From Lumbricus rubellus (taxonomy: Eukaryota > Annelida > Clitellata > Crassiclitellata > Lumbricidae), in assembly GCA_945859605.1 (NCBI GenBank), contig OX243828.1, positions 26,433,949-26,497,948 of the forward strand: a stretch of 64,000 nt of DNA, written 5' to 3'. Below the pieces are notes generated by a model. That model did not search any database. It saw only the letters and a program-made list of their open reading frames with translations, and was not told the origin of the DNA. Shown here piece by piece: positions 22,420 to 33,612 of the stretch (position 1 is the first letter of the stretch; each line of letters starts with the position of its first letter). The position numbers were made by a program, and so were the translations under genes.

Positions 22420-23399
22420 CAGGGTGCGCCAAAAAAGTAATCCCTACGGTTTTTAGCCCATATCTTGGCCAAACATACGCATTTTTAAATGAAACTTTAC
22501 AGTCTTAAAGGCAATTCAAAATTACGTACAATGGTCAAATTTCAGCAAAATATTTAAAACAGAACAAAAGTTATGCTACTTTTAGGGAGGTCACCCACCA
22601 TTTTTTGGCGATTCAAAAACGAAACGCAACAAAAACCAGGTTTTTTGCAATATCTTGGCCCGAAGTAAGAATTTCGAAATGAAACTTTACAGGCTTTAGG
22701 ACAATTCATATTTACACAATCATGATGGCCAAATTTCATCAGAATATTCCAAACGGAACAAAAGTTATGCCTCTTTTAGAGAGACCATCCACCGTTTTTT
22801 GACGATTCAAAAACGTAACGCAACAAAAAGTAACAAAACGTGATTTTATTAAGTCTCATCTCAAATAACTGTTGTCAAATGAACATGGTTGTGCTTCACA
22901 ACGTGTGTTCAATGTGCCCACCACCAGTGCCAACACTTATTATTATTATTATTATTTGAGATGAGACTTAATAAAATCGTGTTTTGTTACTTTTCGCTGC
23001 GTTACGTCTTTGAATCGTCAAAAATCGGGAGTGGCCTCACTAAAAGTGGTATAAATTTTGCTATGCTCGAAATATCCTAATTAAATCTGGCCATCATGTG
23101 TAAATATGAATTGTCCTTACGCCTGTAAAATTTCATATCTAAATTCTTACTTTTGGCCAAGATATTGGGGGAAAACCTAGTTTTTGTCGCGTTTCGTTTT
23201 TCAATCGTCAAAAAACGGTGGGTGGCCTCCCTAAAAGTGGCATAACTTTTGTTCCGTTTGAAATATTTTGATGAAATTTGAACCATTGTACGTAAATATG
23301 AATTGCCTTTAAGACTGTAAAATGTCATTTAAAAATTAATATTTTTGGCCAAGATATGGGCTAAAAACCGTAGGGGATTACTTTTTTTGGCGCACCTTG
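22420..23399. mobile_element. foldback mariner-like MITE, 980 bp, TA target
   Basis: Ends CAGGGTGCGCCAAAAAAGTA and its inverse (TACTTTTTTTGGCGCACCTTG), flanked by TA (22418-22419, 23400-23401). Almost the whole left half (to about 22880) is complementary to the right half (from about 22930). Within each arm a unit of about 180 bp is itself duplicated (ATATCTTGGCC...CAAAAACG). A 161-bp relative lies at 52869-53029. No coding capacity. It is in the intron between receptor exons B and C. Confidence 0.88.
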
Positions 23400-23401
23400 T
23401 A

Positions 23402-24567
23402 GAGTATATCACACTGGCTCAACTGACTGGTCTGTTATGGGACTAAATTATATAAATAATACAATGGACAAAATTAGATAAATAATAATAATGTTAAGCA
23501 ATATAATCAATCGTTCATATTAAATAACCTGGAGTGGGATAATTCTGTTAATTAGCTGGGGTTTCATTGGTTTGTCAGTAACGGGTTTCTCGCTGCTCCA
23601 GGAAGATTGACAGCTGCTAAGTCAGCCTCAAGTTCTAGGCAGTGTTTGCACGAAGACAGCGTTGCCTTTGCAAAGGTGTGATAAATATACCTGAGTTCCG
23701 GGAACAGAGAAGAACTAGTTCAATTTTTCTGGTATTGGAGTTTAAAATAAATTGGGTGCTAAAAGGGTGGTGTTTTTATGGGATAAGTCTGTAGTCTGGC
23801 GAACATTTAGCATTATAAGGGAACGTTTGGTAAGCTTATTTAATATAATTGTTCGTTTAATTATTTAAGTATTTATCTCTATTGTGTAGACTACTAAGTG
23901 TTGAGTGACGAAATGGTTCGTCAATGTTATTGAATTAGTTTGTGATTGTCTTATAATAATTATAATTTAAATCAAGTTGTATTGTCAGTTTAGTTGGTTA
24001 CTTCACACAATAAAACGTTGTCCTCTGAGCTAGTTAATCCACGGGTTAAGCAATCAGAGTTTGACCTACCTAGGCCTGCCCAGTTAAAGATAAGCTGTTA
24101 GCGCATAACACCCAACAGGTGGGTTGATATGCTGAACTAACAGTGACCTCTAAAAGCACTACCAAACAAGTCCTCATCTTGGCCTGTAGCATTCCTCGGG
24201 TACCGGTATTTATGCAACTCAGTTTACAATTCCGTGTCAGCTGGAAGCTATCCTATCAGAAAAAAGACCTGCCCAGAATTGCGAGCAACTTAGCCGTCAG
24301 TCACAGAGAAACCCATCCTACAGGCTACACAGGTAATTACTCAGCCACAAGAAACTACCCCACACCCTTAGGTTAAGGCTTAGTCATTAATCCACCAGAA
24401 AACTACTAAATATGTTATCATAGGCCTACCTCTGTATGATTATTCACCCAACTAGTTGACCGTGTAATAATATTAGCAATTAGCTCTTTGACAATTCAAC
24501 TAATTGCTCACTCTGAGGTTCTCAGATAAATTTAATGTTTATATAAATTTTTTATCACTTTTTGCAG
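23402..24567. other. intron sequence without recognised features
   Basis: About 1.2 kb of A/T-rich sequence between the foldback element and receptor exon C. I see no repeat family and no credible exon in it. Confidence 0.6.
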
Positions 24568-24812
24568 AGGAAAGAGGTCTGATCTGTTCAGAACTGTGTT
24601 CGGACTTTGGTTGTTGGGGTCCTGGCAATGACAACTGCCTGTCTTGTCGTTATTACTCCATGATGGGAAGTTGTGTAGCCAACTGCACAACTCATGGATT
24701 ATGCGCATTTACGGCAGAAGACGGAACTCCTGAATGCAGAAAATGCCCCAGGAAATGTCCCTCGAAGTGCTCTGGAAGCCATTCCTCACCGTTGAAAAAC
24801 GGCGGTCAATAA
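24568..24812 (+). CDS. EGFR/ErbB-like ectodomain, exon C (furin-like cysteine-rich), ends in stop
   Basis: Acceptor TTTTTGCAG|AGGAAA, phase 1 from exon B. Encodes ICSELCSDFGCWGPGNDNCL, then SCRYYSMMGSCVANC, then ECRKCPRKCPSKCSG. The CWGPG..NC..C pattern is the hallmark of the furin-like module that follows an L domain in EGFR/ErbB. The CRKCPRKCPSKC pattern resembles the close of the other cysteine-rich region. The frame stops at TAA 24810-24812. Either this is a terminal exon of a secreted ectodomain, or a donor inside (for example CGGCG|GTCAAT at about 24804) leads to further exons not seen here. No transmembrane or kinase exon is recognisable up to the oppositely oriented kinesin gene. Confidence 0.88.
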
Positions 24813-25254
24813 CCGGACTTTGTAGGCTTCATTAAAACACGGAATTCTCCGTCGGTGCATGGGCATACATTTAACGCTGATTCACAGTATATCGCGGAAA
24901 AGCAACCTACTGCACTAGGAATCTAAAATGTAGTTGTCGTAGCCTACAAGTTACAACCCTGCTAATTAGCATTCTGTTTCATCATTAAATTTTTCCTGCA
25001 ACTGAAACTCAAAATGGTCGTTTTCTAATAAAAACTCGTAGCTTTCTTGACAGCCGCCTAACTTTGAGACGAATACGGATTGACAAACTAACGGAGGACC
25101 CTTCGCAATGCCTCAATATATCTTCTCTAGCGACATTCAATGAATTTCAATATAACAAACCGCAGAATGATTACAGGTAAAGGTTATACGATATACGGCC
25201 CACTGTAGCACGACACGCAGGTCGGCTTTATAGCAGTAGGTTCGGTAACTTAGC
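24813..25254. other. no recognised feature
   Basis: Unique sequence after the receptor stop codon. It may be 3' UTR (AATAAAA at about 25027) but no clear polyadenylation context can be fixed. Confidence 0.4.
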
Positions 25255-25498
25255 ACTATTGGCCTAAGTGCTGGATCATTTCTGGTTCGGCCAATTCAGA
25301 AGTGGGAGGGGCTATCTTACTTTCAGCAGAACTCGAGTCAAGCAACGCAACAGCAAAGCGCCTACGGCAGCTAACAGAAACTTTAATAAATTTTTGCCCT
25401 GACCGAGGCTTGAACCCGGATCGCGATAATGACAACTCAGTTGATCGACCAGCACTCTCTCAGCACTCTCTGCACTGAGCTACGGGACCCCCCAATGG
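25255..25498 (-). mobile_element. tRNA-derived SINE, second family
   Basis: Minus strand starts GTCCCGTAGCTCAGTGCAGA (A-box-like) with an inserted short duplication (GAGAGTGCTGAGAGAGTGCT), then ATCCGGGTTCAAGCCTCGGT (B box), then an unrelated body ending near 25255 with GCACTTAGGCC. The tRNA-like part is longer than a tRNA and cannot fold as one, and no acceptor stem is present. The head differs from the main SINE family at 62017. Confidence 0.75.
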
Positions 25499-25509
25499 GC
25501 GGTCAACAG

Positions 25510-26770
25510 GAGTAGAAAATCGTACGACACATCGCACCGCAAAAGCAAACGTAGGCTATATATATCCTCACCTGTATAGCCTAGGCTACAGTTAGAAATA
25601 CGCCACTTTATGCAAATTTATGGAATAGTATAATTTTGCCTTAATTGTGGTTTCAATGTGTTAATCGTTATTGTAATTGTAATCGTTATCTTAAAACTTA
25701 TAAAGCGTCACTCGAAAGCCAAGCGTGGGACACGAGCTTATTCCCGAGCGCGGCGTGGTTGTCCGATGCACTGTTGCAGTAGTCCAAAGGAAGTCCGAGT
25801 CCGGTTGCAAGAGTATAAGAGGAGAGGTACAGCTGCTATGACGGGAGTCGCTTTGGTCGGAAATTTCAAGCAGATATGTCTGAGTATGAATTCTTAAAAA
25901 CTTCTGTTTTGAATGGAAAGCTACAGAGGTGATGTAGAGAAGAGACGGAGGAAGATGATGAAGGATGATTGGCACAGATGGGGAAGGCACAGCAATGGCG
26001 CGGAATTATCAATTCAGTGGGAAATTCATTCCAGAGACGATGTTGTTCGGTTTGACCGTTTGAGAACTTGAGATAGCCTAAGTAGTGAACGGAGGGGGGT
26101 CGAGACAAGAAGATGATCGGGTGAAGTGGGTTGGTTGGATAAGTAAAAAGTCCGGGAATATTACATTTGGGTTAAGAATATTGTAGAAAGTTTTAGTTTC
26201 GTGATGAGACTTTGAAGTGAATTCGCCACCTAAAATTCAAATAATGAATGAGGAATAGCATCGTGATGCTCTGGCTATAGTAAGTTCTAAATGACGCGTC
26301 GGAGCTAGGTCACGAATGTCCGTCTAGAATGAACGACGTAATTCAGCGGATTTTGTTGGGATTCAGACCAAATTTATTGGTTCCAAACCCCGAAAATAGT
26401 CACATTTTATTCCATAAGGAAAAGCAGTAACAAACCTAGTCAGTATTCTATTAATTACTTTAATTCCGGAGTACTTAGGCTTTCTAGTCTTGTGAAAAAT
26501 GAGTGATAAAGTAACAAGTTTGCAAAGCCGTTTTGCATAGAAAATAAATTATCAAAAAGCACCGAATGAGTAGGCCTAAGAACCTTGAGACACTATGAGC
26601 AGCGAGCAGTGACTGTGAATTCTACGACGTAATTATAATCTGACTGGCTGTCAAGCATTTAAGTAGATGCAGTTAATGATAAGAATGAAAATGATTAAAA
26701 TGATAATAATAATAAATAATCGTAATTTAATTTTAATTTTAAACGGACAAGTAGACCTTAATTACTCTGA
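25510..26770. other. no gene recognised
   Basis: Region between the SINE and the TIR element. Short open frames (25658-25897 and its shadows) have no recognisable motif. I see nothing else to support an annotation. Confidence 0.5.
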
Positions 26771-26778
26771 TACTACTA

Positions 26779-27207
26779 GGGGCCGTCTATAAAGTATGTC
26801 ACGCTATTTTTGACCATTTTTGACCCCCTCCCTCTGTCACAAACTGTCACAAGTCTCGGACCCCCCCTAAAGTACGTCACAATTTCGAATTTTTTAAAAA
26901 TTAACACCTTATTCAAATTTAATCTAAAACGCACTTCACTATTAAACAGTAGCCTAAAGTTTCCACTTAAAAGAACTATCACATTATTAAAATGACTTTA
27001 ATAGTAGAATAGTTAATTGTCAACAGTTGTCAATGTAGATTGAATTTGAAAACAAATTGCAAAAATTAGACTAGACAATTATATAATACACATCATTAAA
27101 AAAAGTGTGACGTCACACATGGCCTGACCCCCTCCCCCTGTCACAAACTGTCACACTTTCTTACACCCCATCCCCCCTCGAGCGTGACGTACTTTATGGA
27201 AGGCCCC
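26779..27207. mobile_element. TIR element, 429 bp, TA-flanked
   Basis: Ends GGGGCCGTCTATAAAGTATG(TCACGC) and inverse GGGGCCTTCCATAAAGTACG(TCACGC), next to TA on both sides (26777-26778, 27208-27209). A block CCCCCTCCCTCTGTCACAAA, CTGTCACA is present near both ends (about 26823 and 27129) in the same orientation. The TIR type is widespread in animals; superfamily (Harbinger-like or a TA-targeting group) not decided. Confidence 0.8.
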
Positions 27208-27212
27208 TAAAC

Positions 27213-27320
27213 TGGCAATTACATTATTTAATTACAGTTACATCATTTAATCACAATTACATCATTTAGTTACAATTACATCATTTAATTACAATTACAT
27301 CATTTAATTACAATCTCTGG
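27213..27320. repeat. 22-bp tandem repeat, about 5 copies
   Basis: Units of AATTACATCATTTAATTACA follow one another from 27217, immediately beyond the TIR element. Confidence 0.9.
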
Positions 27321-27530
27321 CTACCACAGAACATCGGACGACTACAGAGCTTTCTGTAGCTACGGTAGCCTACATAGCAATCCAGTAGAGAGCAGACTTT
27401 AGACTTCAGACGTCTTGGTTTCGATTACACATAGTCTGGAACCATCCATCTAGTATGTACGCCCAAACGCATGGAGAGATGAGGTGGGTTAGCCTCAAAA
27501 GCATGCCTGAGTAGGATATGGGTATACAGT

Positions 27531-27954
27531 CATGGGCGTCCGCAGCGGGGCGCAAGGGGGCGCAAGTGCGCCCCCCTGGATTTTTCGCATAGTTGCACAA
27601 TTTTTTAAAGATTATTTGGTTGTGATTGTTACAACGCGATTTTCAATGTGATTATGGATTCGTTCTACAAGTTAAACCTATATAACTTTCTTTGGGCGCA
27701 TAACGTATAGGTATAGGCTATAGGATTCTCTCAATAGTCCTGAACCATTCTGATAGATCCCCATCTACTCTCACCGCACTAAAAGTATCTTGGTACGCGC
27801 TTTCCAACAGTCTCACTATCTTCTCCGGATATCCATAGTGTCTCATCTCTCGTGGCAATATGGAAATTCAAATTGTAACCCATTATATTTAGACCATTAT
27901 GACAATTATTTAAAAGTTTGCGCCCCCCCAGAAAAAATCCTGCGGACGCCCATG
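27531..27954. mobile_element. hAT-like MITE, 424 bp
   Basis: Perfect termini CATGGGCGTCCGCAG and CTGCGGACGCCCATG with perfect 8-bp duplications TATACAGT (27523-27530, 27955-27962). Shares its first and last 100 bp or so with the 1437-bp element at 11766-13202. Confidence 0.94.
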
Positions 27955-27962
27955 TATACAGT

Positions 27963-28812
27963 CACTCTACTGATAGGCCTAGGCCTAATTCGATTGAAGT
28001 TTCGTGATAACAATCATTTCCACGACCCATTCACAATTGCGGGGTTTTTGTGGGGGGGCTAATACCGTGAAAAGACACCATTTCCACTGGGAAAAACTGA
28101 ATTTGGGCCTTCTTGTGGGGAGCTTAGCCCCTAGCCCCTGATAAACTCCGCCTATGCACGCAGCTCAGCAGCAAGTCCGACACCGTCAAGTGTAGCCCGC
28201 ATAGGCTGCGCACGCCAGGGCTAGAAAAAGTACAGGGAGGGTTTGATGTTTCCGAATTTATGCCTACATACCCTACATACATGTACTAAAAGAATGGCTC
28301 CCAGGCTTTAAGTTGGAGAGGTCTACATTGTACACATGGGAAACAAAAAAGGCCGAAAATTACAAGCAAAGCGAAGAAAGTCACAATTTCTTATTATAAT
28401 AGGGCCTACAGGAAATAATCTGCATAGGCAGACGGTATAATTAATATGATTATAACGATTAGCCTACACACACACTTCAATATTTTAGCACCAGATAAAC
28501 AGAAGCAAGTCAAAGAATTTACAGCGTCACAACAGAAAAAGCATATGAACATAGCTTTGTTGAAAACGCCACTGATTCTAGACTTCTACAGCGCCATTAT
28601 ATTTTATCTCACAAAGTAAGAGGTGATGCATTTCATGCCGAGTACTATGCAGCTCATCGCCTCCCATGTCTTGGTCCCAATTTGAAATAGTCACAGAATA
28701 AGAATATCTTCCTTTCCAGGAGGTTGCATTTTTTCATTCTTTCACTGAAAAACCAGCTTTGCTTCCAGACAACTTTCTTCCCAGCCTGTGTCAGTTCCCT
28801 TAGTCTGAAGCT
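27963..28812. other. no gene recognised
   Basis: About 850 bp without convincing exon or repeat, apart from TAGGCCTAGGCCTA at 27976-27990, part of a palindrome common in this window. Confidence 0.5.
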
Positions 28813-28821
28813 ATTTACATG

Positions 28822-29006
28822 GAGTCTAGGACAATACCCCCCCCCGGACAAAACCCTCTGGATAAAAACCCCCCGGTATAAACCCCCCCCGGACAAAACC
28901 CCCCACTCACATGCAAACATACATACATACATGCCTACATACATACATACGCGCATACGTACAAACTTCAATAGAATTATATACATGATGAACAAATAAT
29001 TGTCAA

Positions 29007-29037
<31 letters not shown>

Positions 29038-31354
29038 TGTATGTATGTATGTATTAGGGTGGTCGTTATAAATGAAAGTTGGAATCTACTGTTCTCCAAG
29101 TTTGCATTTGGTGCCATTCCATCCAGAAACATCACACAAAAAGTTGTGAGAGAAAATATTAATATTTAGGACTTGCGCAACACCATCAAAGTTTAACCAT
29201 GTACCAAAGAAGCGAAAACTTGAATTGCAAGCATAATAAACCATGCATCCTCAAATCAGAATTCAATACAATGTGACTATATTATTGCATACATGATTAC
29301 CAATGATTACACTGTTTGGTGATCAAGATTGCAATTATTTTTATTGCTGCTTAGGTATTTAATCAATGTCAATGTGACCTTGAAGACTCTTTTGTTTGTG
29401 CTGAGAACGAATTGCGATGTTCTTCTACAACTTCTGATATAAATTGTTTTTGTTGTTCATTCCTTGTACTTGAGGCATTGAAATGCTGAATAAGGGTGAC
29501 ACCTAAGCTAGATAACCTTTACGGATCTCCAGCTTGTCGAGCTCTTCATGCAGTCTTCATGCTTTATACGACCGCTTAACTGGATCGTGTTCCAGAAGTG
29601 CATCTAGTAGTTTAATTCAAGATGCAGAACAGGTCATGGGTTGAATTTATCACGAAATGATGCCGATCTAGCCTTTTTGCGAATGGTTGGGAGAAGAGTT
29701 GTATACGTTTGTGGATCTCAGAACCTTCTTTGTCTACTAGAACTGCTATGATCAATTTCTTCTCTCCCAATGACATGTCATTGTGAAAGAAACCTAAGCT
29801 TGCCAACAGCTTGGATAAATACCAGATATTTCGGCAAAAGGGTGTCACATCGGCATCAGCAATGACCTTCCGTGGATATAAAGAGATAAAACAGCAGTAC
29901 TAGATCGTTCCTAGGTTCAGTGGTTGCTGAATGCTGGTGGGGTTTGAAACTACTGGCGGCCATGTAGATGCATGTCCCAAATAGACTAATAAGCTTAATT
30001 AATTATTTCTGGATGCTCCCACACATCTTCGTCATAAGATGAGCCGATTCTTTGACTATAATCGTTGCTGTAGCCTAGAGGATACTTGTCTTGAAATAGC
30101 AACATCCTCAAGCAGTAAATTGCTCTCGTCGTCCGTTTAGGCTACTGTTATTGAGGGGTTTGCAGCCGATGCTAGCTTCTTTAAACCTTGCCGGTCTCCA
30201 GCTTCCAGATATGCTCAGTCTCCTGAGTTGGAACTTTGTCAATGAAGCTGCTTAGTAGTCTGAGTGATACTGTCCCTGATGCCAAGTTTTTCACGCTTAT
30301 GATGATGGAGCAGTACTTTGAGCAGTTCTCTGCTAGAACGTCTCTTCAAGATGGGAGCTTGGAACATTTGAAGCTCTCCTCTGTCCTCTAGCATGCGATA
30401 TTACCGCTAACGCTATTGTAATCGGCATCGCCTTCTCACTATTAGATGCAGACATTTAAATAATGCCCCTATAATGCTGTATATGTTAATAATAATTATG
30501 CATGGCGTTGTTGGAAACAAGTTCAGCAATGAACAAGCAAAGCATGTTCAAGTGGTGAAGATAAAAACATGTCTGTAAGCCTTTACAAAAGGTCGAACAG
30601 GAAAGGAGAGCAAGGATATCGTTGTTTGGAACACAAACAATTACATAGAACCTTTGCATCATAACACTGTAAGCTTATAGGGCCTAATACATGATAAATT
30701 CTGCAATGCATGAGATACTATACAGCCTAAAATATAATAATAGGCCTAATGTATGTAAGACTATGTGTATTGTGTACGGTAGTGCATTGATGACTTGGAA
30801 TGTGACTAATAAAAGATCATAACATTGGACAGAATAGATCATTTTTCGCAGGAATTCTCTCTCACTTGTCAATTACCGCTAAAATGCTCATAAAAATAAA
30901 TAATTAGCAATCACTGATGACAAAAATATTGTAGAATATATCTTTCAGCTGTGCCTAAGTAAAAATCATAAAGTATTTCTGTCAGAAAACTATAATTCTA
31001 AGACTTTGAAGTAAATAATACTTATGCTCAAAAATACGACAATTATTTGTAAAATACTAAACTTCAACGACGTTGCGCAAGTCCTAAATATTTTTCAATT
31101 CTGATAATTTTTGGGCTACATAGGTTTTAGACCAAGTGGCACGGAAGGCCGGGTTGGAGAAAAATGAGATATTAAGTTGAAAATTTTATATTAGAGATGC
31201 AACCACCCTAGTATGTATGTATGTATGTATGTTTGCATGTGAGTGGGGGGGGGTTTTGTCCGGGGTGTTTTATACCGGGGGGTTTTGTCCGGGGGGTTTT
31301 TGTCCGGGGGGTTTTGTCCGGGGGGTTTTGTCCGGGGGGTATTGTCCTGCTCCC
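28822..31354. mobile_element. TIR element with GGACAAAACCCCCC arms and microsatellite, copy 2
   Basis: Left end GAGTCTAGGACAATACC, right end inverse of GGGAGCAGGACAATACC. Perfect 9-bp target duplications ATTTACATG (28813-28821 and 31355-31363). Same arms and CACTCACATGCA junction as copy 1 (1402-2014), same 50-bp core in reverse orientation (about 28955-29008), and a (GTAT)n tract. Most of its length is a younger P-like element (29055-31210) inserted in the microsatellite. Confidence 0.88.
29055..31210. mobile_element. P-element-like transposon, 2156 bp
   Basis: Short terminal inverted repeats TAGGGTGGTCG and inverse of TAGGGTGGTTGC. The 8-bp GTATGTAT lies on both sides (29047-29054, 31211-31218) but within a microsatellite, so that duplication is only suggestive. 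A perfect 21-bp subterminal inverted repeat (AATATTTAGGACTTGCGCAA plus C) lies at 29161-29181 and 31072-31092, about 106 and 118 bp from the ends. This geometry is that of P elements. No transposase motif is recognised; the longest frame (29612-29848, minus) has no known features. A diverged relative lies at 57184-58734. Confidence 0.75.
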
Positions 31355-31363
31355 ATTTACATG

Positions 31364-32126
31364 TATTACACTTATACATACATTACAAGCATACTTACAA
31401 GACTTTGCAAACATACATTTTAACCATGCTGTTACAGAATATAATATCGAATAACATTGAAGTTAACGACATACTGGTAATTCCAGCATCTGGAAACACA
31501 CTCTGGCACTGAAGTTCTCTATAATACAGGCCATAATTTATACAACACTGAACAGGATTTCAATGATGGCAAAAGAAGAAGGCGATCCTGTTAGCGCAAC
31601 AGTGTGTTCCTTTTGGTTCTCCTGTTATCCCTAATTGCTTTTATGGTGTCAATTGTTCTTGCTTGAAGATCGGTGAATAATAAAGTGCATTGATTGATTG
31701 ATTGATTGATTGAAGAACCTATCATCGTTGTCAGATAGGTCAGCAGGAGATCGAATTACCTAAAGACGATTACCTGGTACAAAGCAACCTGAAAACATCT
31801 ACATACTTACTTACACAGACTGTTCTTAGGGTCGATATAAGTCACCCGCCGAAATACACGTAAACAATTACACAGACCCAAGTTCAAAGGTCAGGCGAAG
31901 GGTAGAATGTCAGTTAAAATTCTATGTCAAACCAACGAGAGTTGACAAATAAGTGTTGCATCATTTCCGGTGTACATCACAAATTACACGGAATCTTCAA
32001 GTGCCACATACATATAACTGGTAAGTGACATTGAGACCACGGACAAACATTCAAGCATAGCCAACCAGTTTACGGCCACTTCAAGCACATCCGACCAACA
32101 ATTCTGGCCACAATAATTATAATGTC
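31364..32126. other. no gene recognised
   Basis: Unique sequence with a (TGAT)n tract at about 31690-31712. No exon or repeat family recognised. Confidence 0.5.
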
Positions 32127-32215
32127 AACTGTAACACCACAGAACACACTGTAACACCACAGTGACACACTGTCACACCACAGTAACACACTGTAACACC
32201 ACAGTAACACAATGG
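32127..32215. repeat. 21-bp tandem repeat, about 4 copies
   Basis: Units of ACACTGTAACACCACAGTAAC, imperfect. Each unit is near-palindromic (ACTGT...ACAGT). Confidence 0.88.
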
Positions 32216-32964
32216 TAACACCAGTTTCATGGGATACTTTATGCAGTGCCTTTATGTCAAAACTGAAAATTTCTTAGCACATTAAACTCACTACGTCACA
32301 AATTTCTACAGATTCTGATTATTTACATTCTTAAGTTGTCAGTTTCATATTCACTAAGATAAAACTTTGGAACATGACTTGCGAAGTTTACGTGACAGTT
32401 GCATCACATACGGTAAGTTTTACAACAGCTGCTATACAGGAACTTTACAATGGACTTCACAATAACTGGTTACATGAAGTCTGGACAAATTTTAACACAC
32501 GACAACTCAGTTTGCTGCAAAGATAAAATGTACATTTAACAAAATGTCAGGTCAAACTGAGTACTACTTTAAATGCTGGAATCATGCCCAGTAATTGACA
32601 AACTGGAGCACCAAAAATCGAAACTGGAAATTACATCATTTAGTCAGTGATTCTGTTTGATCATATTAGTTTAGAGGTTCACATATATGGTATCTCACTC
32701 ATTCTTTAAAGCCTGAGGCTCATTGCAGTTTGTCAAAGACTGGGATAAATGAAACCTTAGTAGAAATATAAATCCTCTGGCAAAAGTAGTTAAAATAAAA
32801 CAAGTCATGGAAACTATGACGGGTCTTCAAAATTATCTCTGATGGTTTTTCTCAGAAGATTGCAGACCTGTGCTTCTGGCAAGTCCAGAATCCATTCTCT
32901 AACTCCGTCAAATCCCAGGCTCAAAGTTGAAGAGAACACGGTTTCATAAGCTACAACAGAGAAT

Positions 32965-33065
32965 ATAGCACTTTGACAGTGCCAGTCCCAAGCCTGGATA
33001 AAGAAGGAGGGCGACGCTAATGGTCTTTGCTATCACACACAGTTGTTAAACTGAAACTACTAACT
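32965..33065 (+). repeat. interspersed repeat, copy 1 (CCAGTCCCAAGCCTGGATAA)
   Basis: CCAGTCCCAAGCCTGGATAA, AGAAGGAGGGCGACGCTAAT then TTTGCTATCACACACAG. The same block recurs at 36524-36600 and at 53545-53990. Origin unknown; possibly a LINE segment. Confidence 0.65.
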
Positions 33066-33612
33066 ACTACTACTAAAGCAAGAAGGTGATTGTGACAGAA
33101 GAACTGAGAAGATAACAGAATGTGGTGCATGTCAGTCATGCAAAAGAGTAAGGCCACAGATAAAAACAAAATATTGACAAACAAAGCAAGACCAGCAGGA
33201 GTAAAGAAAATATTTCACCACAATGAGTTTCTGATGGAACAAAATTACAAGACACGTCGCATAAAAATGTTATCATGCAAGATCAACCAGACACAGGCAG
33301 CGAAAGGTTTAACATAAGTTTAACGTAACTTTAACATATGTTTGCGTTAAGTCTTGATGTGCGACACTCGTGTGATTTACAAGCATTACATCATTTCTTG
33401 CATTAACACCAGAAGTCAATATGCACCAAAGTCACATGACATCCAAATTACAATAAGTCATAGTAGCATACTAATGTCGCACAATGTCCTTAGAACAGTG
33501 TCATGTTACATTCTTACAGGCATAATGCACGAAGTCAAGTGTCACACAACTGTCAAAGAAAATCATTGTAAGACAAGAAGTAACGTGGCATACAAGTGTC
33601 AAAAGACATTCA

